Origin: Zunongwangia pacifica
GTDB lineage: Bacteria > Bacteroidota > Bacteroidia > Flavobacteriales > Flavobacteriaceae
Assembly (NCBI RefSeq): GCF_023499215.1
Contig: NZ_JAKHSK010000031.1
Span: 1 to 57,030 of the forward strand
DNA: 57,030 nt
Reading direction: 5' to 3'
In this document: in pieces, positions 43,597-51,661 of the stretch
How the letters are laid out: each line of letters begins with the position of its first letter
How positions within the stretch are numbered: the first letter of the stretch is position 1
The notes under the pieces: generated by a model
What the model saw: the letters and a program-made list of their open reading frames with translations, nothing else
Database searches by the model: none
What the model was told of the DNA's origin: nothing
Made by a program: the position numbers and the translations under genes

Positions 43597-44433
43597 ATGA
43601 GCAGAAGTGATAATTCTTCAGGGAAAAAATTTAGTGGAAGACAGGGCGGTAGCAGTCGTAAGAAATCGTATGCTCGTGGTAATGCACCCATAAAACGTAA
43701 AAATACGGCTTTAGAAAAGCGTGAAGATGGGATGCGTTTAAATAAATATATTGCTAATGCCGGTATTTGCTCACGTAGAGATGCCGATATTTATATCGCT
43801 TCAGGCAATGTTTCGGTAAACGGTGAAGTTGTAACTGAGATGGGATATAAAGTACAACTAACCGATCAGGTGAAATTTGATGGCCGTAGCATTACTCCAG
43901 ATAAGCCAGAATATTTTGTACTGAATAAATCTAAAGGTGTTTTTGTAACCGGGAGTGTGCATAAAGGCGGACTAACTGTAATGGATATTATGGCGAAAGC
44001 CTCTAAAGCTAAATTAGATCCTATCGGGAAGTTAGATACCCAAACCACCGGTTTGTTGGTGTTTACCAACGATGGTGCTTTAGCCAAGAAACTTGCCAAC
44101 CCAAAAAACGGAATTCGCCAGATTTATCATATAAAATTAGATCATGCGCTATCGCAGGAGGATCTTGAAAAAATTAGGGAAGGCGTTTATATTGAAAGTA
44201 AAAAGATTAATGTAACAGATGTAAGTTACGTTAAAGATCGGCCTAAGAGTGAGGTAGGAATGGAACTTACCAGCACTAAACCTCATATTGTACAAAAAAT
44301 ATTTAAAAGTTTAGGTTACGAAATACTAAATCTGGATCGTGTGGTTTATGGAGGGTTAACCAAGAAAGACCTACCACGAGGAAGGTTTAGAACACTTACC
44401 AAACAAGAGGTGATTAACCTTGGAAATTTGTAG
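43597..44433 (+). CDS. RsuA/RluB-type rRNA pseudouridine synthase
   Basis: A 278-residue pseudouridine synthase from the ATG at 43597; a TTG at 43579 lies inside the promoter box and is rejected. A basic, disordered N-terminal tail (about 1-40, many K/R/S/G) leads into an S4 RNA-binding domain (MRLNKYIANAGICSRRDADIYI, 46-67). The catalytic motif GKLDTQTTGLLVFTNDG has D147. The family modifies 16S or 23S rRNA (RsuA, RluB, RluE, RluF); the exact base is not decidable here. The basic tail is a usual feature of Bacteroidota members. Confidence 0.92.
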   Translation: MSRSDNSSGKKFSGRQGGSSRKKSYARGNAPIKRKNTALEKREDGMRLNKYIANAGICSRRDADIYIASGNVSVNGEVVTEMGYKVQLTDQVKFDGRSITPDKPEYFVLNKSKGVFVTGSVHKGGLTVMDIMAKASKAKLDPIGKLDTQTTGLLVFTNDGALAKKLANPKNGIRQIYHIKLDHALSQEDLEKIREGVYIESKKINVTDVSYVKDRPKSEVGMELTSTKPHIVQKIFKSLGYEILNLDRVVYGGLTKKDLPRGRFRTLTKQEVINLGNL

Positions 44434-44753
44434 TTGATTTTTTTAATTTTTCAATTACTTTTTTATTTACATTTACCACCTGTTTCGTGACGGGTGGTAA
44501 CAACTATGATTAAAAAAAGCATCCGGCGACAAAAGTTTTTAATTAATAGCTTTATTTTTTAGTGTTTTTAGATTGAAAAACATTTTTTTCTTCAGGTATC
44601 TGTCAACTCAGTCAGTTGTTAGGTTTAGAGGCAATTCTAAATCTCAGTTTTTGCGAGTCATAAATTTTCTTAACAATATTTTATCAATCTGAATTTTCAG
44701 ACTGTGATATTAATAACTAATTTTTAATTTTTAACCAATCTACTTTTATAAAA
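44434..44753 (+). promoter_or_regulatory. Leader region of the polyamine operon with a stable hairpin at 44473-44500
   Basis: These 320 bases contain no gene. A 12-bp hairpin is present: TTACCACC (44473-44480) pairs with GGTGGTAA (44493-44500), four more pairs lie inside, and the loop is TCGT. There is no T run after it, so it is not a standard terminator of the gene upstream. A weaker stem CAACT/AGTTG is at 44603-44617. It may be an RNA element or a protein site that acts on arginine decarboxylase expression. Confidence 0.35.
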
Positions 44754-46148
44754 TTGAATACCAAGTACAGGGATTTAATCGATCAGACTTACTACTTTCC
44801 TCAGGAAGAATTTAAATTAGAGGGTAGTGAGCTTCAATTTCATGATATTGATTTAATGGAGCTGGTAAAACAATACGGCGCACCATTAAAATTCACGTAT
44901 CTGCCAAAAATTTCAGACAACATCAATCGTGCAAAAGGCTGGTTTAAAACCGCCATGAAAAACCTTGGTTATAAGGGAACTTATAATTATTGTTATTGTA
45001 CAAAGAGTTCGCACTTTCAGTATGTGATGAACGAAGCACTTAAAAATGATATTCATATTGAAACCTCTTCGGCTTTCGATATTAATATTATTGAAAAATT
45101 AAAGGCTTCCGGAAAACTGAAAGACGATGCTTATGTGATTTGTAATGGTTTTAAACGCGATCAATATGTGGCCAATATTGGGCGATTAATTAATAACGGA
45201 CATAAAAACTGTATTCCGATTATTGATAATTATGAAGAGTTAAGCCTGTTGGAAGACCGCATAAATGACGATTTTGAAGTAGGAATTAGAATAGCTTCTG
45301 AAGAAGAACCAAAATTTGAATTCTACACCTCCAGATTAGGGATTGGCTACAAAAATATTGTTCCGTTTTACAACCAATCGATAAAAGATAATGACAAAGT
45401 GAGCCTAAAAATGCTTCACTTTTTTATCAATACCGGGATTCGGGATACTGCTTATTACTGGAACGAGCTTAACAAATGTCTTAAGGTGTATATTAACCTG
45501 AAGCGAATTTGCCCCACACTGGATAGCTTAAATATTGGTGGAGGTTTTCCTATAAAAAATTCCCTGGCCTTTGATTATGATTACCAGTATATGGTAGAGG
45601 AAATCATTAATCAGATTCAACTTGCCTGCAAAGAAGCAGATGTAGAAGTGCCAAACCTTTTTACTGAATTCGGAAGCTTTACCGTAGGGGAAAGTGGTGG
45701 TGCGATTTATGAAATCTTATACCAAAAGCAGCAAAACGACCGTGAAAAGTGGAATATGATAAATTCCTCTTTTATAACGACATTGCCAGATACCTGGGCG
45801 ATTAGCAAAAAGTTTGTGATGCTTGCCATTAACCGTTGGAATGATGAGTACGAGCGTGTACTTTTAGGAGGATTAACCTGTGATAGTGACGATTATTATA
45901 ACAGTGAGCAAAACACCAATGCAATTTATCTCCCAAAATTTAAAAAAGATAAACCACTCTACATAGGATTTTTTAATACAGGAGCATATCAGCAAACCAT
46001 TGGAGGTTTTGGCGGACTTCAGCACTGTTTAATTCCGCAACCAAAACATTTGCTTATCGATAAAGATGAAAATGGTAAGATTTTTACCAAATTATTTAGT
46101 GAGCAGCAAAAAGCCGAGGATATGTTAGATATTTTAGGCTATGACTAA
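44754..46148 (+). CDS. speA: Biosynthetic arginine decarboxylase, short Bacteroidota type
   Basis: Makes agmatine from arginine with PLP. The 464-residue protein is much shorter than the 650-residue SpeA of E. coli, as is usual in Flavobacteriia. The PLP lysine should be K84 in NYCYCTKSSHFQY, at the first barrel strand. HFFINTGIRDT and SLNIGGGFPIKNSLAF give the phosphate-binding part, and LGGLTCDSDD holds the family Cys-Asp pair. The start is TTG: the resulting MNTKYRDLIDQTYYFPQ is the expected N-terminus. It heads an operon with agmatinase and a deoxyhypusine-synthase-like gene. Confidence 0.9.
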   Translation: MNTKYRDLIDQTYYFPQEEFKLEGSELQFHDIDLMELVKQYGAPLKFTYLPKISDNINRAKGWFKTAMKNLGYKGTYNYCYCTKSSHFQYVMNEALKNDIHIETSSAFDINIIEKLKASGKLKDDAYVICNGFKRDQYVANIGRLINNGHKNCIPIIDNYEELSLLEDRINDDFEVGIRIASEEEPKFEFYTSRLGIGYKNIVPFYNQSIKDNDKVSLKMLHFFINTGIRDTAYYWNELNKCLKVYINLKRICPTLDSLNIGGGFPIKNSLAFDYDYQYMVEEIINQIQLACKEADVEVPNLFTEFGSFTVGESGGAIYEILYQKQQNDREKWNMINSSFITTLPDTWAISKKFVMLAINRWNDEYERVLLGGLTCDSDDYYNSEQNTNAIYLPKFKKDKPLYIGFFNTGAYQQTIGGFGGLQHCLIPQPKHLLIDKDENGKIFTKLFSEQQKAEDMLDILGYD

Positions 46149-46214
46149 ATATGAGAACTAAAATTTATATCTTTAAAACAATCAACTATTTCTTATTAAA
46201 CCAATTAGATTAAA

Positions 46215-47090
46215 ATGAGTAAAAAGAATTATGCCGGTATACCCGATAAATATGCCAGGATAGATGAGGCGAAGGTGGTATTAATTCCTGTTCCTTATGA
46301 TGGTACCAGTACCTGGCAAAAAGGCGCAGATAAAGGGCCAGATGCTTTTTTGGAAGCTTCAGAAAATATGGAAGTATACGATATAGAAACCAGATCTGAG
46401 GTGTATAAAAAAGGAGTGTATTTAGCACCACCCGTTACAGAAAATTCTTCACCAGAGAAAATGGTAGAGGCCGTTTATAAAACTACCAAAAATTACATTG
46501 CTCAGGAAAAGTTTGTAACGCTTTTTGGAGGAGAACACAGTATTTCTATTGGGAGTATTAGGGCTTTTAATGAAAGTTTTGAAGATCTTACCGTAGTTCA
46601 ATTAGATGCCCATGCCGATTTAAGACCAGAGTACGAAGGTTCTAAATGCAATCATGCCTGTGCAATGCATGAAGCTAGTAAAAAGACCAACCTTATTCAG
46701 GTAGGAATTCGCTCTATGGATATTTCAGAGACCGAGTACATGGACGAAAATCAGGTGTATTTTGGTCACGACCTATACGAAGACTGGATGGACGATGCTA
46801 TTGGTCAAATGACGCCAAACGTATTTATCACTATAGATCTTGATGCTTTTGATCCCTCGATCTTACCATCTACAGGAACACCAGAGCCGGGAGGTTTATT
46901 CTGGTACGAAACCTTAGAGTTTTTAAAATTAATGTTTAAGAAAAAGAATGTAGTTGGCTTTGATATTGTAGAGCTTTGCCCAAATGAAAACGAGAAATCT
47001 TCAGATTTTCTGGCGGCAAAATTATACTACAAAATGCTAAGCTATAAGTTCAAATATCAAAATTATAACGAAGAAGACGAAGATGAATAA
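46215..47090 (+). CDS. speB: Agmatinase (ureohydrolase family)
   Basis: Hydrolyses agmatine to putrescine and urea with two manganese ions. The 291-residue protein has all metal ligands: H108 in GGEHSISIG, D131, H133 and D135 in QLDAHADL, and D208 and D210 in TIDLDAFDPS. The pairing with arginine decarboxylase supports agmatine over arginine or guanidinobutyrate. Its last 8 bases overlap the start of the next gene, so translation is probably coupled. Confidence 0.94.
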   Translation: MSKKNYAGIPDKYARIDEAKVVLIPVPYDGTSTWQKGADKGPDAFLEASENMEVYDIETRSEVYKKGVYLAPPVTENSSPEKMVEAVYKTTKNYIAQEKFVTLFGGEHSISIGSIRAFNESFEDLTVVQLDAHADLRPEYEGSKCNHACAMHEASKKTNLIQVGIRSMDISETEYMDENQVYFGHDLYEDWMDDAIGQMTPNVFITIDLDAFDPSILPSTGTPEPGGLFWYETLEFLKLMFKKKNVVGFDIVELCPNENEKSSDFLAAKLYYKMLSYKFKYQNYNEEDEDE

Positions 47091-48054
47091 AGGAGCGATT
47101 TCGCAATTCATAGAAAAATACTATTTACACTTTAATGCGGCAGCCCTTGTTGACGCGGCAAAAGATTACGAAAAGCAATTAGAAGGCGGTAGTAAAATGC
47201 TGGTTTCCCTGGCGGGAGCCATGAGTACAGCCGAGCTTGGTAAAATTTTTGCTGAAATGATTAGGCAGGATAAAGTACAGATCGTTTCCTGTACCGGTGC
47301 TAACCTGGAAGAAGATGTAATGAACCTTGTGGCACATTCACATTATAAGCGTGTACCACATTATCGCGATCTTACCCCAAAAGAAGAATGGGAACTTTTA
47401 GAGGGAGGCTTAAACCGTGTTACCGATACCTGTATTCCAGAGGAAGAAGCTTTTAGAAGAATTCAGGAACATATTTTTAAAATCTGGAAAGAAGCAGATG
47501 ATCAAGGTGAACGTTACCTTCCGCATGAATTTTTGTATAAATTATTATTAAGCGGAGTGCTAGAAGAATATTACGAGATCGATCTTAAAGATTCCTGGAT
47601 GTATGCTGCGGCAGAGAAAAACCTGCCCATCGTAGTGCCAGGGTGGGAAGATAGTACACTGGGGAATATTTTTGCGTCTTATGTGATTAAGGGCGAATTA
47701 AAAGCCAGTACCATGAAATCTGGTATTGAGTATATGACCTTTTTAGCCGACTGGTATACCGAGAATTCTAAAAACGGAATTGGTTTCTTCCAAATTGGGG
47801 GTGGTATTGCAGGAGATTTTCCTATTTGTGTGGTGCCTATGTTGTATCAGGATTTAGAAAGAACAGATACGCCATTTTGGAGCTATTTCTGTCAGATCTC
47901 AGATTCTACCACAAGTTATGGTTCCTACTCTGGTGCCGTGCCTAACGAGAAAATTACCTGGGGTAAATTAGATATCGATACGCCAAAACACATTATAGAA
48001 AGTGACGCAACAATTGTAGCACCGCTAATCTTTGCTTACCTTTTAGACATGTAA
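47083..48054 (+). CDS. Deoxyhypusine synthase-like enzyme, probable homospermidine or related polyamine synthase
   Basis: A 323-residue member of the deoxyhypusine synthase family, which moves the aminobutyl group of spermidine or putrescine to an acceptor amine with NAD. The catalytic lysine is K295 in EKITWGKLDI, matching the WGK motif of eukaryotic enzymes (K329 in human). The NAD-binding part shows SLAGAMSTAELG and CTGANLEED. Bacteria have no eIF5A, so a small-molecule acceptor is likely: homospermidine synthesis from two putrescines fits the arginine decarboxylase-agmatinase context. This is inference from family and operon. Confidence 0.88.
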   Translation: MNKGAISQFIEKYYLHFNAAALVDAAKDYEKQLEGGSKMLVSLAGAMSTAELGKIFAEMIRQDKVQIVSCTGANLEEDVMNLVAHSHYKRVPHYRDLTPKEEWELLEGGLNRVTDTCIPEEEAFRRIQEHIFKIWKEADDQGERYLPHEFLYKLLLSGVLEEYYEIDLKDSWMYAAAEKNLPIVVPGWEDSTLGNIFASYVIKGELKASTMKSGIEYMTFLADWYTENSKNGIGFFQIGGGIAGDFPICVVPMLYQDLERTDTPFWSYFCQISDSTTSYGSYSGAVPNEKITWGKLDIDTPKHIIESDATIVAPLIFAYLLDM

Positions 48055-48102
48055 ATTGTTTATCGATTTTAGGTAAAGTATTAACAAACTTTTACAAGAT
48101 AA

Positions 48103-48155
48103 AAAAGCTGTCCTTTAGCCTAATTTGGCTTATTTTGGACAGCTTTTCTTTTTTT
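48103..48155 (+). terminator. Rho-independent terminator of the polyamine operon
   Basis: An 11-bp stem AAAAGCTGTCC (48103-48113) pairs with 48137-48147, with an inner AGCC/GGCT pair, then a T-rich tail to 48155. It lies 48 bases after the stop. Confidence 0.9.
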
Positions 48156-48168
48156 AATTCTGCGGAGG

Positions 48169-48804
48169 ATGAATATGTGGATCGTTTATGGAATTGGTTT
48201 TTTAGCGCAGTTATGCTTTTCTGCACGCCTCATTAATCAATGGATACTCTCAGAGAAAAAAAATAAAGTTCAAACGCCTACGCTTTTTTGGCAACTTAGT
48301 TTGCTTGGTGCCATACTCTTTTTTGTATATGGTTATTTGCGAAAAGACTTATCTATTATGATCGGTCAGGCGCTTATTTACTATATCTATTTTAGAAATT
48401 TACAACTTCAAAATCAGTGGAAACCCTCTAATATTTTCTTTAAAGCTGCCGTTATTTTATCGCCAATCGTTATAGCGGGGTATCTTATATTTTTTAGCCG
48501 TTTAGACTGGTCGCAATTATTAACCGGAGATAATATTGCAATATGGTTGGTGGTTTTAGGAACTTTAGGGCAAATAATTTATACGGGACGATTTGTGTAT
48601 CAATGGATTTATTCTGAAAGGCACGATAAAAGTAGTTTGCCATGGGGATTTTGGGTGATGAGTTTAACAGGTTCTGTCATCATTTTTACCTATGCCTGCT
48701 TTAGGACCGATCCGGTTTTGTTATCGGCCCATTTTTTTGGAGGTATCGTATATATCCGTAATCTTTTTATAATTCATAGGTCACGAAAAAAGGCTAAAGC
48801 TTAA
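48169..48804 (+). CDS. Lipid-A-disaccharide synthase N-terminal domain (LAB_N) membrane protein, duplicated domain
   Basis: A 211-residue membrane protein with two LAB_N-like units: FLAQLCFSARLINQWILSEK (about 11-30) and LGQIIYTGRFVYQWIYSERH (about 127-146). Each has the FxxRxxxQWxxSE core and about three helices. The family has no proven function; it is often found with polyprenyl-phosphate sugar transferases, and such genes do follow here on the other strand. The start ATG lies 14 bases after a terminator tail. Its end overlaps the convergent glycosyltransferase gene by 24 bases. Confidence 0.9.
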   Translation: MNMWIVYGIGFLAQLCFSARLINQWILSEKKNKVQTPTLFWQLSLLGAILFFVYGYLRKDLSIMIGQALIYYIYFRNLQLQNQWKPSNIFFKAAVILSPIVIAGYLIFFSRLDWSQLLTGDNIAIWLVVLGTLGQIIYTGRFVYQWIYSERHDKSSLPWGFWVMSLTGSVIIFTYACFRTDPVLLSAHFFGGIVYIRNLFIIHRSRKKAKA

Positions 48805-50211
48805 TTTCTTCGGAAAGAAAACCTCTATAACTGCAAAGCCAATCACCACAATATATTCTAGAGTGACAAGCCATAAATTCTCCTGAAATTCTACATTTCC
48901 GTAAGCATAATAACTCAAAATAGCTACAAAAGACCAAACGATAGGGAATCGATAGTTGGTGAATACGGAGAGTAATAATAGAGTTGCAATATACCATGGA
49001 TGCACGGTAGTAGAAAACAAAAAGTAAAAGAAAAGCGCAAAAACGCACCCCGAAATTAGCGATTTTAAGCTACTCTTTTTTCTAAAAAGGCTTATCACAA
49101 GGATAATAATAAAAGTGATTACAGGAAGGATGCTACCGGCATCGGCAATGATGTTATACCCTTTAATTTGAAAGCCAATCCACCTTACGATGTAATAAAT
49201 ACTAGCGTTGAATTCGAATTTCTGAAACCAAAGTCCTACACTTTCAGAAAAATTAGTCAGAAATGCTGAATTATAGAAGGGTAGAAAGCTTAAAATAACT
49301 GTGATTAATACGATAGCGTAAAAGCTTAAAAGCTTTACCCATTTTATGGATTTTAAGTCGGATATGTTTGCTGAAATTTGATTGGTAAAACTTCGATTTT
49401 CGATAATTTCTGAAGTATTTTTTTTAATGCTGAAAAACTTTAGGAAAAGTGGTAGGAACATCAATGGCAGCAATTTTACCGAAACCGATATTCCTAAAAC
49501 GATAGCTGAAATGATCCATTTTCGTTTCCATAACAAGTAAAAACTTAGCAGAATAAAAAAGCCCATCACACTTTCAAAATGTAGGTTTCCGGTGCATTCA
49601 ATGATCACAAAAGGATTCAGTAAAAACCAGAAAATATAATATTGCGGTAAATTGAGATGTTTTAAAAGTTTTCTTCCGAAGAAAAGAATTCCGATTTCCG
49701 CTAAAAGAATAAAAACCCGAAAAATAATCACCGAAAAAAGAATACTGTTTTTTGAAATTAGTCCTGCAACAGCAAAGATCAACTGATTTATGGGCGGATA
49801 ATTCGTATAATTTGAAGCACTTAAAGCACCCATACCTTTTACCAGTTCCTGAGCCTGAGAAATGCTGCCAAAATGAGCCGATTCCATTAAAAGATTGGGC
49901 GTGGATAAATAGGGATTAATCCCATCAGCGAGTAATCGACCATCCCAAATAAACCGGTAAAAATCCTGCGAGAGATTGGGTAGTGCTAGGATAAAAATTA
50001 ACCTAAAAATCAATGCTGCACCTGCCAATAGCCAAAATCGTGTTTTTAAAAGCTGAATAAGTTTAAAGCTCAGAAAAAACAATCCGGCATAAAGCGTTAT
50101 TAGTTTCGGAAAATCCGTTCGGTCAAGATCGTAAGCAAAGCTCCAGTAAAAAGCAGCCGCCGTTAAACATAAAAGCAACGGAATTTTATAGAATTTCAGG
50201 AATTGTAGCAA
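48781..50211 (-). CDS. Polytopic GT-C type mannosyltransferase-like protein
   Basis: A 476-residue protein with 11 or so hydrophobic helices and a conserved first large loop: NLSQDFYRFIWDGRLLADGINPYL (about 85-108), with the acidic residue in DFYRF. This matches the GT87/DUF2029-like group of polyprenyl-phosphate-sugar dependent transferases that act on the periplasmic face. Together with the DPM1-like GT2 at 53148 it could use a lipid-linked mannose or glucose. The acceptor is unknown. Converges with the LAB_N gene. Confidence 0.85.
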   Translation of the reverse strand: MLQFLKFYKIPLLLCLTAAAFYWSFAYDLDRTDFPKLITLYAGLFFLSFKLIQLLKTRFWLLAGAALIFRLIFILALPNLSQDFYRFIWDGRLLADGINPYLSTPNLLMESAHFGSISQAQELVKGMGALSASNYTNYPPINQLIFAVAGLISKNSILFSVIIFRVFILLAEIGILFFGRKLLKHLNLPQYYIFWFLLNPFVIIECTGNLHFESVMGFFILLSFYLLWKRKWIISAIVLGISVSVKLLPLMFLPLFLKFFSIKKNTSEIIENRSFTNQISANISDLKSIKWVKLLSFYAIVLITVILSFLPFYNSAFLTNFSESVGLWFQKFEFNASIYYIVRWIGFQIKGYNIIADAGSILPVITFIIILVISLFRKKSSLKSLISGCVFALFFYFLFSTTVHPWYIATLLLLSVFTNYRFPIVWSFVAILSYYAYGNVEFQENLWLVTLEYIVVIGFAVIEVFFPKKLSFSLFS

Positions 50212-50613
50212 TTTTACTAGAAGTTAGAATTACGAAATACGAATGTAGTTAAAAATATGTTTTAAGAATGAGAACGTTTCGCTACTACATTCTGGAACAG
50301 AAACAAGAAACAGGAAAAAAGAACCAAAAAAGTCCATCCTCTCAACACCACCTCGCCGTCCATTTGAAGAAGAGAGCTTTATTAAGGAATGATCTCGTTA
50401 TGAAAACTACCTGAATTCATCTGGGGGTCTCTTTTAAGTTTTGAATAAAACATGTTCTTTAAGTATTACTACTACACAAAAAATAATAGTTTTGTATTTC
50501 CCGAAACTCTACGACTAAGATTGATACTGTAAGAATTACTGTTTATATAGTAAACCCTTTTAAGGCTATATTTATAATAGTTCGTTAATAGTAACAATAA
50601 AATTTAACCTATT
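50212..50613. other. Intergenic region without recognised feature
   Basis: About 400 bases between divergent genes. TAGTTTTG at 50487-50494 could be a -7 box for the gene at 50614 but lacks a matching -33. No repeat or RNA gene was seen. Confidence 0.35.
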
Positions 50614-51096
50614 TTGAATTTAAGAAATCACCTGTCAATTTTCGTAATTATCCTCGTCTCACTTTTTATTTTCTCCTGTAACGATGATGATCCTGAAAAT
50701 TGCTGTAATGTAGATATAGGATTTGAGTTAGAAATTTTAGATGCTGATAATAATGATTTATTAGATCCGGATTTTTCAGATAGCTATGATCATTCAGAAA
50801 TTAGCTATTATAAACTTGATGAGAATGATAAGAAAATCGAACTTATTTTAGAAAATCAGTTTATTAATCCGCCTTCAAACGAATCTGGCAGATATTTTTT
50901 ATACATCGCAGGACTTGGTACCAGGCAGTCTGACGGGAGTTATATTTCTTATCTAAAATTATCGAATACCGTGACCGACACGATAAAAATAATAACTAAT
51001 GAAAATGATAATAACCTGCTAAATGAAAAAATCTGGTATAATGGTGATTTAATATGGGAAACATCTGATCCTCGCTTAATTACTATTTCTAAATAG
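50614..51096 (+). CDS. Acidic lipoprotein, function unknown
   Basis: A 160-residue lipoprotein. The signal MNLRNHLSIFVIILVSLFIFSC places the lipid Cys at 22, followed by NDDDPENCC, a run of acidic residues that in Bacteroidota can act as a surface-export signal. The start is TTG; no ATG lies nearby in frame before the signal. The mature part is beta-rich (ISYYKLDENDKKIELIL, GRYFLYIAGLGTRQSDG). I do not recognise a family. A MITE-like element begins 26 bases after the stop. Confidence 0.75.
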   Translation: MNLRNHLSIFVIILVSLFIFSCNDDDPENCCNVDIGFELEILDADNNDLLDPDFSDSYDHSEISYYKLDENDKKIELILENQFINPPSNESGRYFLYIAGLGTRQSDGSYISYLKLSNTVTDTIKIITNENDNNLLNEKIWYNGDLIWETSDPRLITISK

Positions 51097-51122
51097 CTTG
51101 TAAAACTCAAAATAAGAAGTAT

Positions 51123-51267
51123 GAGGCTGTCTAAAAACTCAATTTTAGTCAACCTGTTCCGATAGCTATCGGAATTGTTTTAGGTTCTCATAAAGATTTT
51201 TAAATCAATGAGATGAGATTCTGAAACAAGTTCAGAATGACGTTTTTGGATGTTTTTAGACAGCCTC
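51123..51267. mobile_element. MITE-like element, copy 2
   Basis: 145 bp with terminal inverted repeats GAGGCTGTCTAAAAA / TTTTTAGACAGCCTC, in the opposite orientation to the copy at 12471. The central 18-bp palindrome TTCCGATAGCTATCGGAA (51157-51174) is perfect here but has changes in the other copy. TAT flanks both ends (51120-51122 and 51268-51270), a possible short target duplication, not seen at the other copy. Confidence 0.75.
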
Positions 51268-51330
51268 TATTTATTTAAGATTAAACAATAGACTCAAATT
51301 TTCTCGTCTATTATTTTAAATTTGGAAGAG

Positions 51331-51580
51331 ATTTCTCCATTCCGCTGCGTTCCAGCCGATATTTTGTTACCAATAGAAGCTTGCGTCATCTCGACCCTGC
51401 CTCGCCGGCAGGCAGGCAGGCAGAGCGGAGAGATCTCTTTTTGGAAATTTTGTTTTGGATAAGATTTCTCCATTCCGCTGCGCTCCAGTCGAAATGACGA
51501 ATTTATTTTATTCTTAAAATAAAGATTCTGTTGTCCTCAACCCTACCTTGCCGGTAGGCAGGCGAAACGTAGAGGTCCTA
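51331..51580. repeat. Cluster of flavobacterial intergenic repeats
   Basis: Two copies of ATTTCTCCATTCCGCTGCG (51331 and 51465), each followed by CCAG(T/C)CGA, and two GC-rich copies of a TCGACCCTGCCTCGCCGGCAG-type unit (about 51391-51435 and 51536-51578). In the first of these GGCA is repeated four times (51407-51422). The same families occur near 150, 9165 and 12400. There is no gene between 51268 and 51661. Confidence 0.65.
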
Positions 51581-51661
51581 CTATAAGACGGTGTCATTCC
51601 AATCATTTGTCTCTTATCTCTCGTCTCAATTCTAACTACTAAAAGCGAAGCGGTCTAAAAT

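Noticed and set aside
51407-51422. GGCA tetranucleotide run as a phase-variation tract
   Set aside because: Only four units, outside any gene or promoter, within a repeat.
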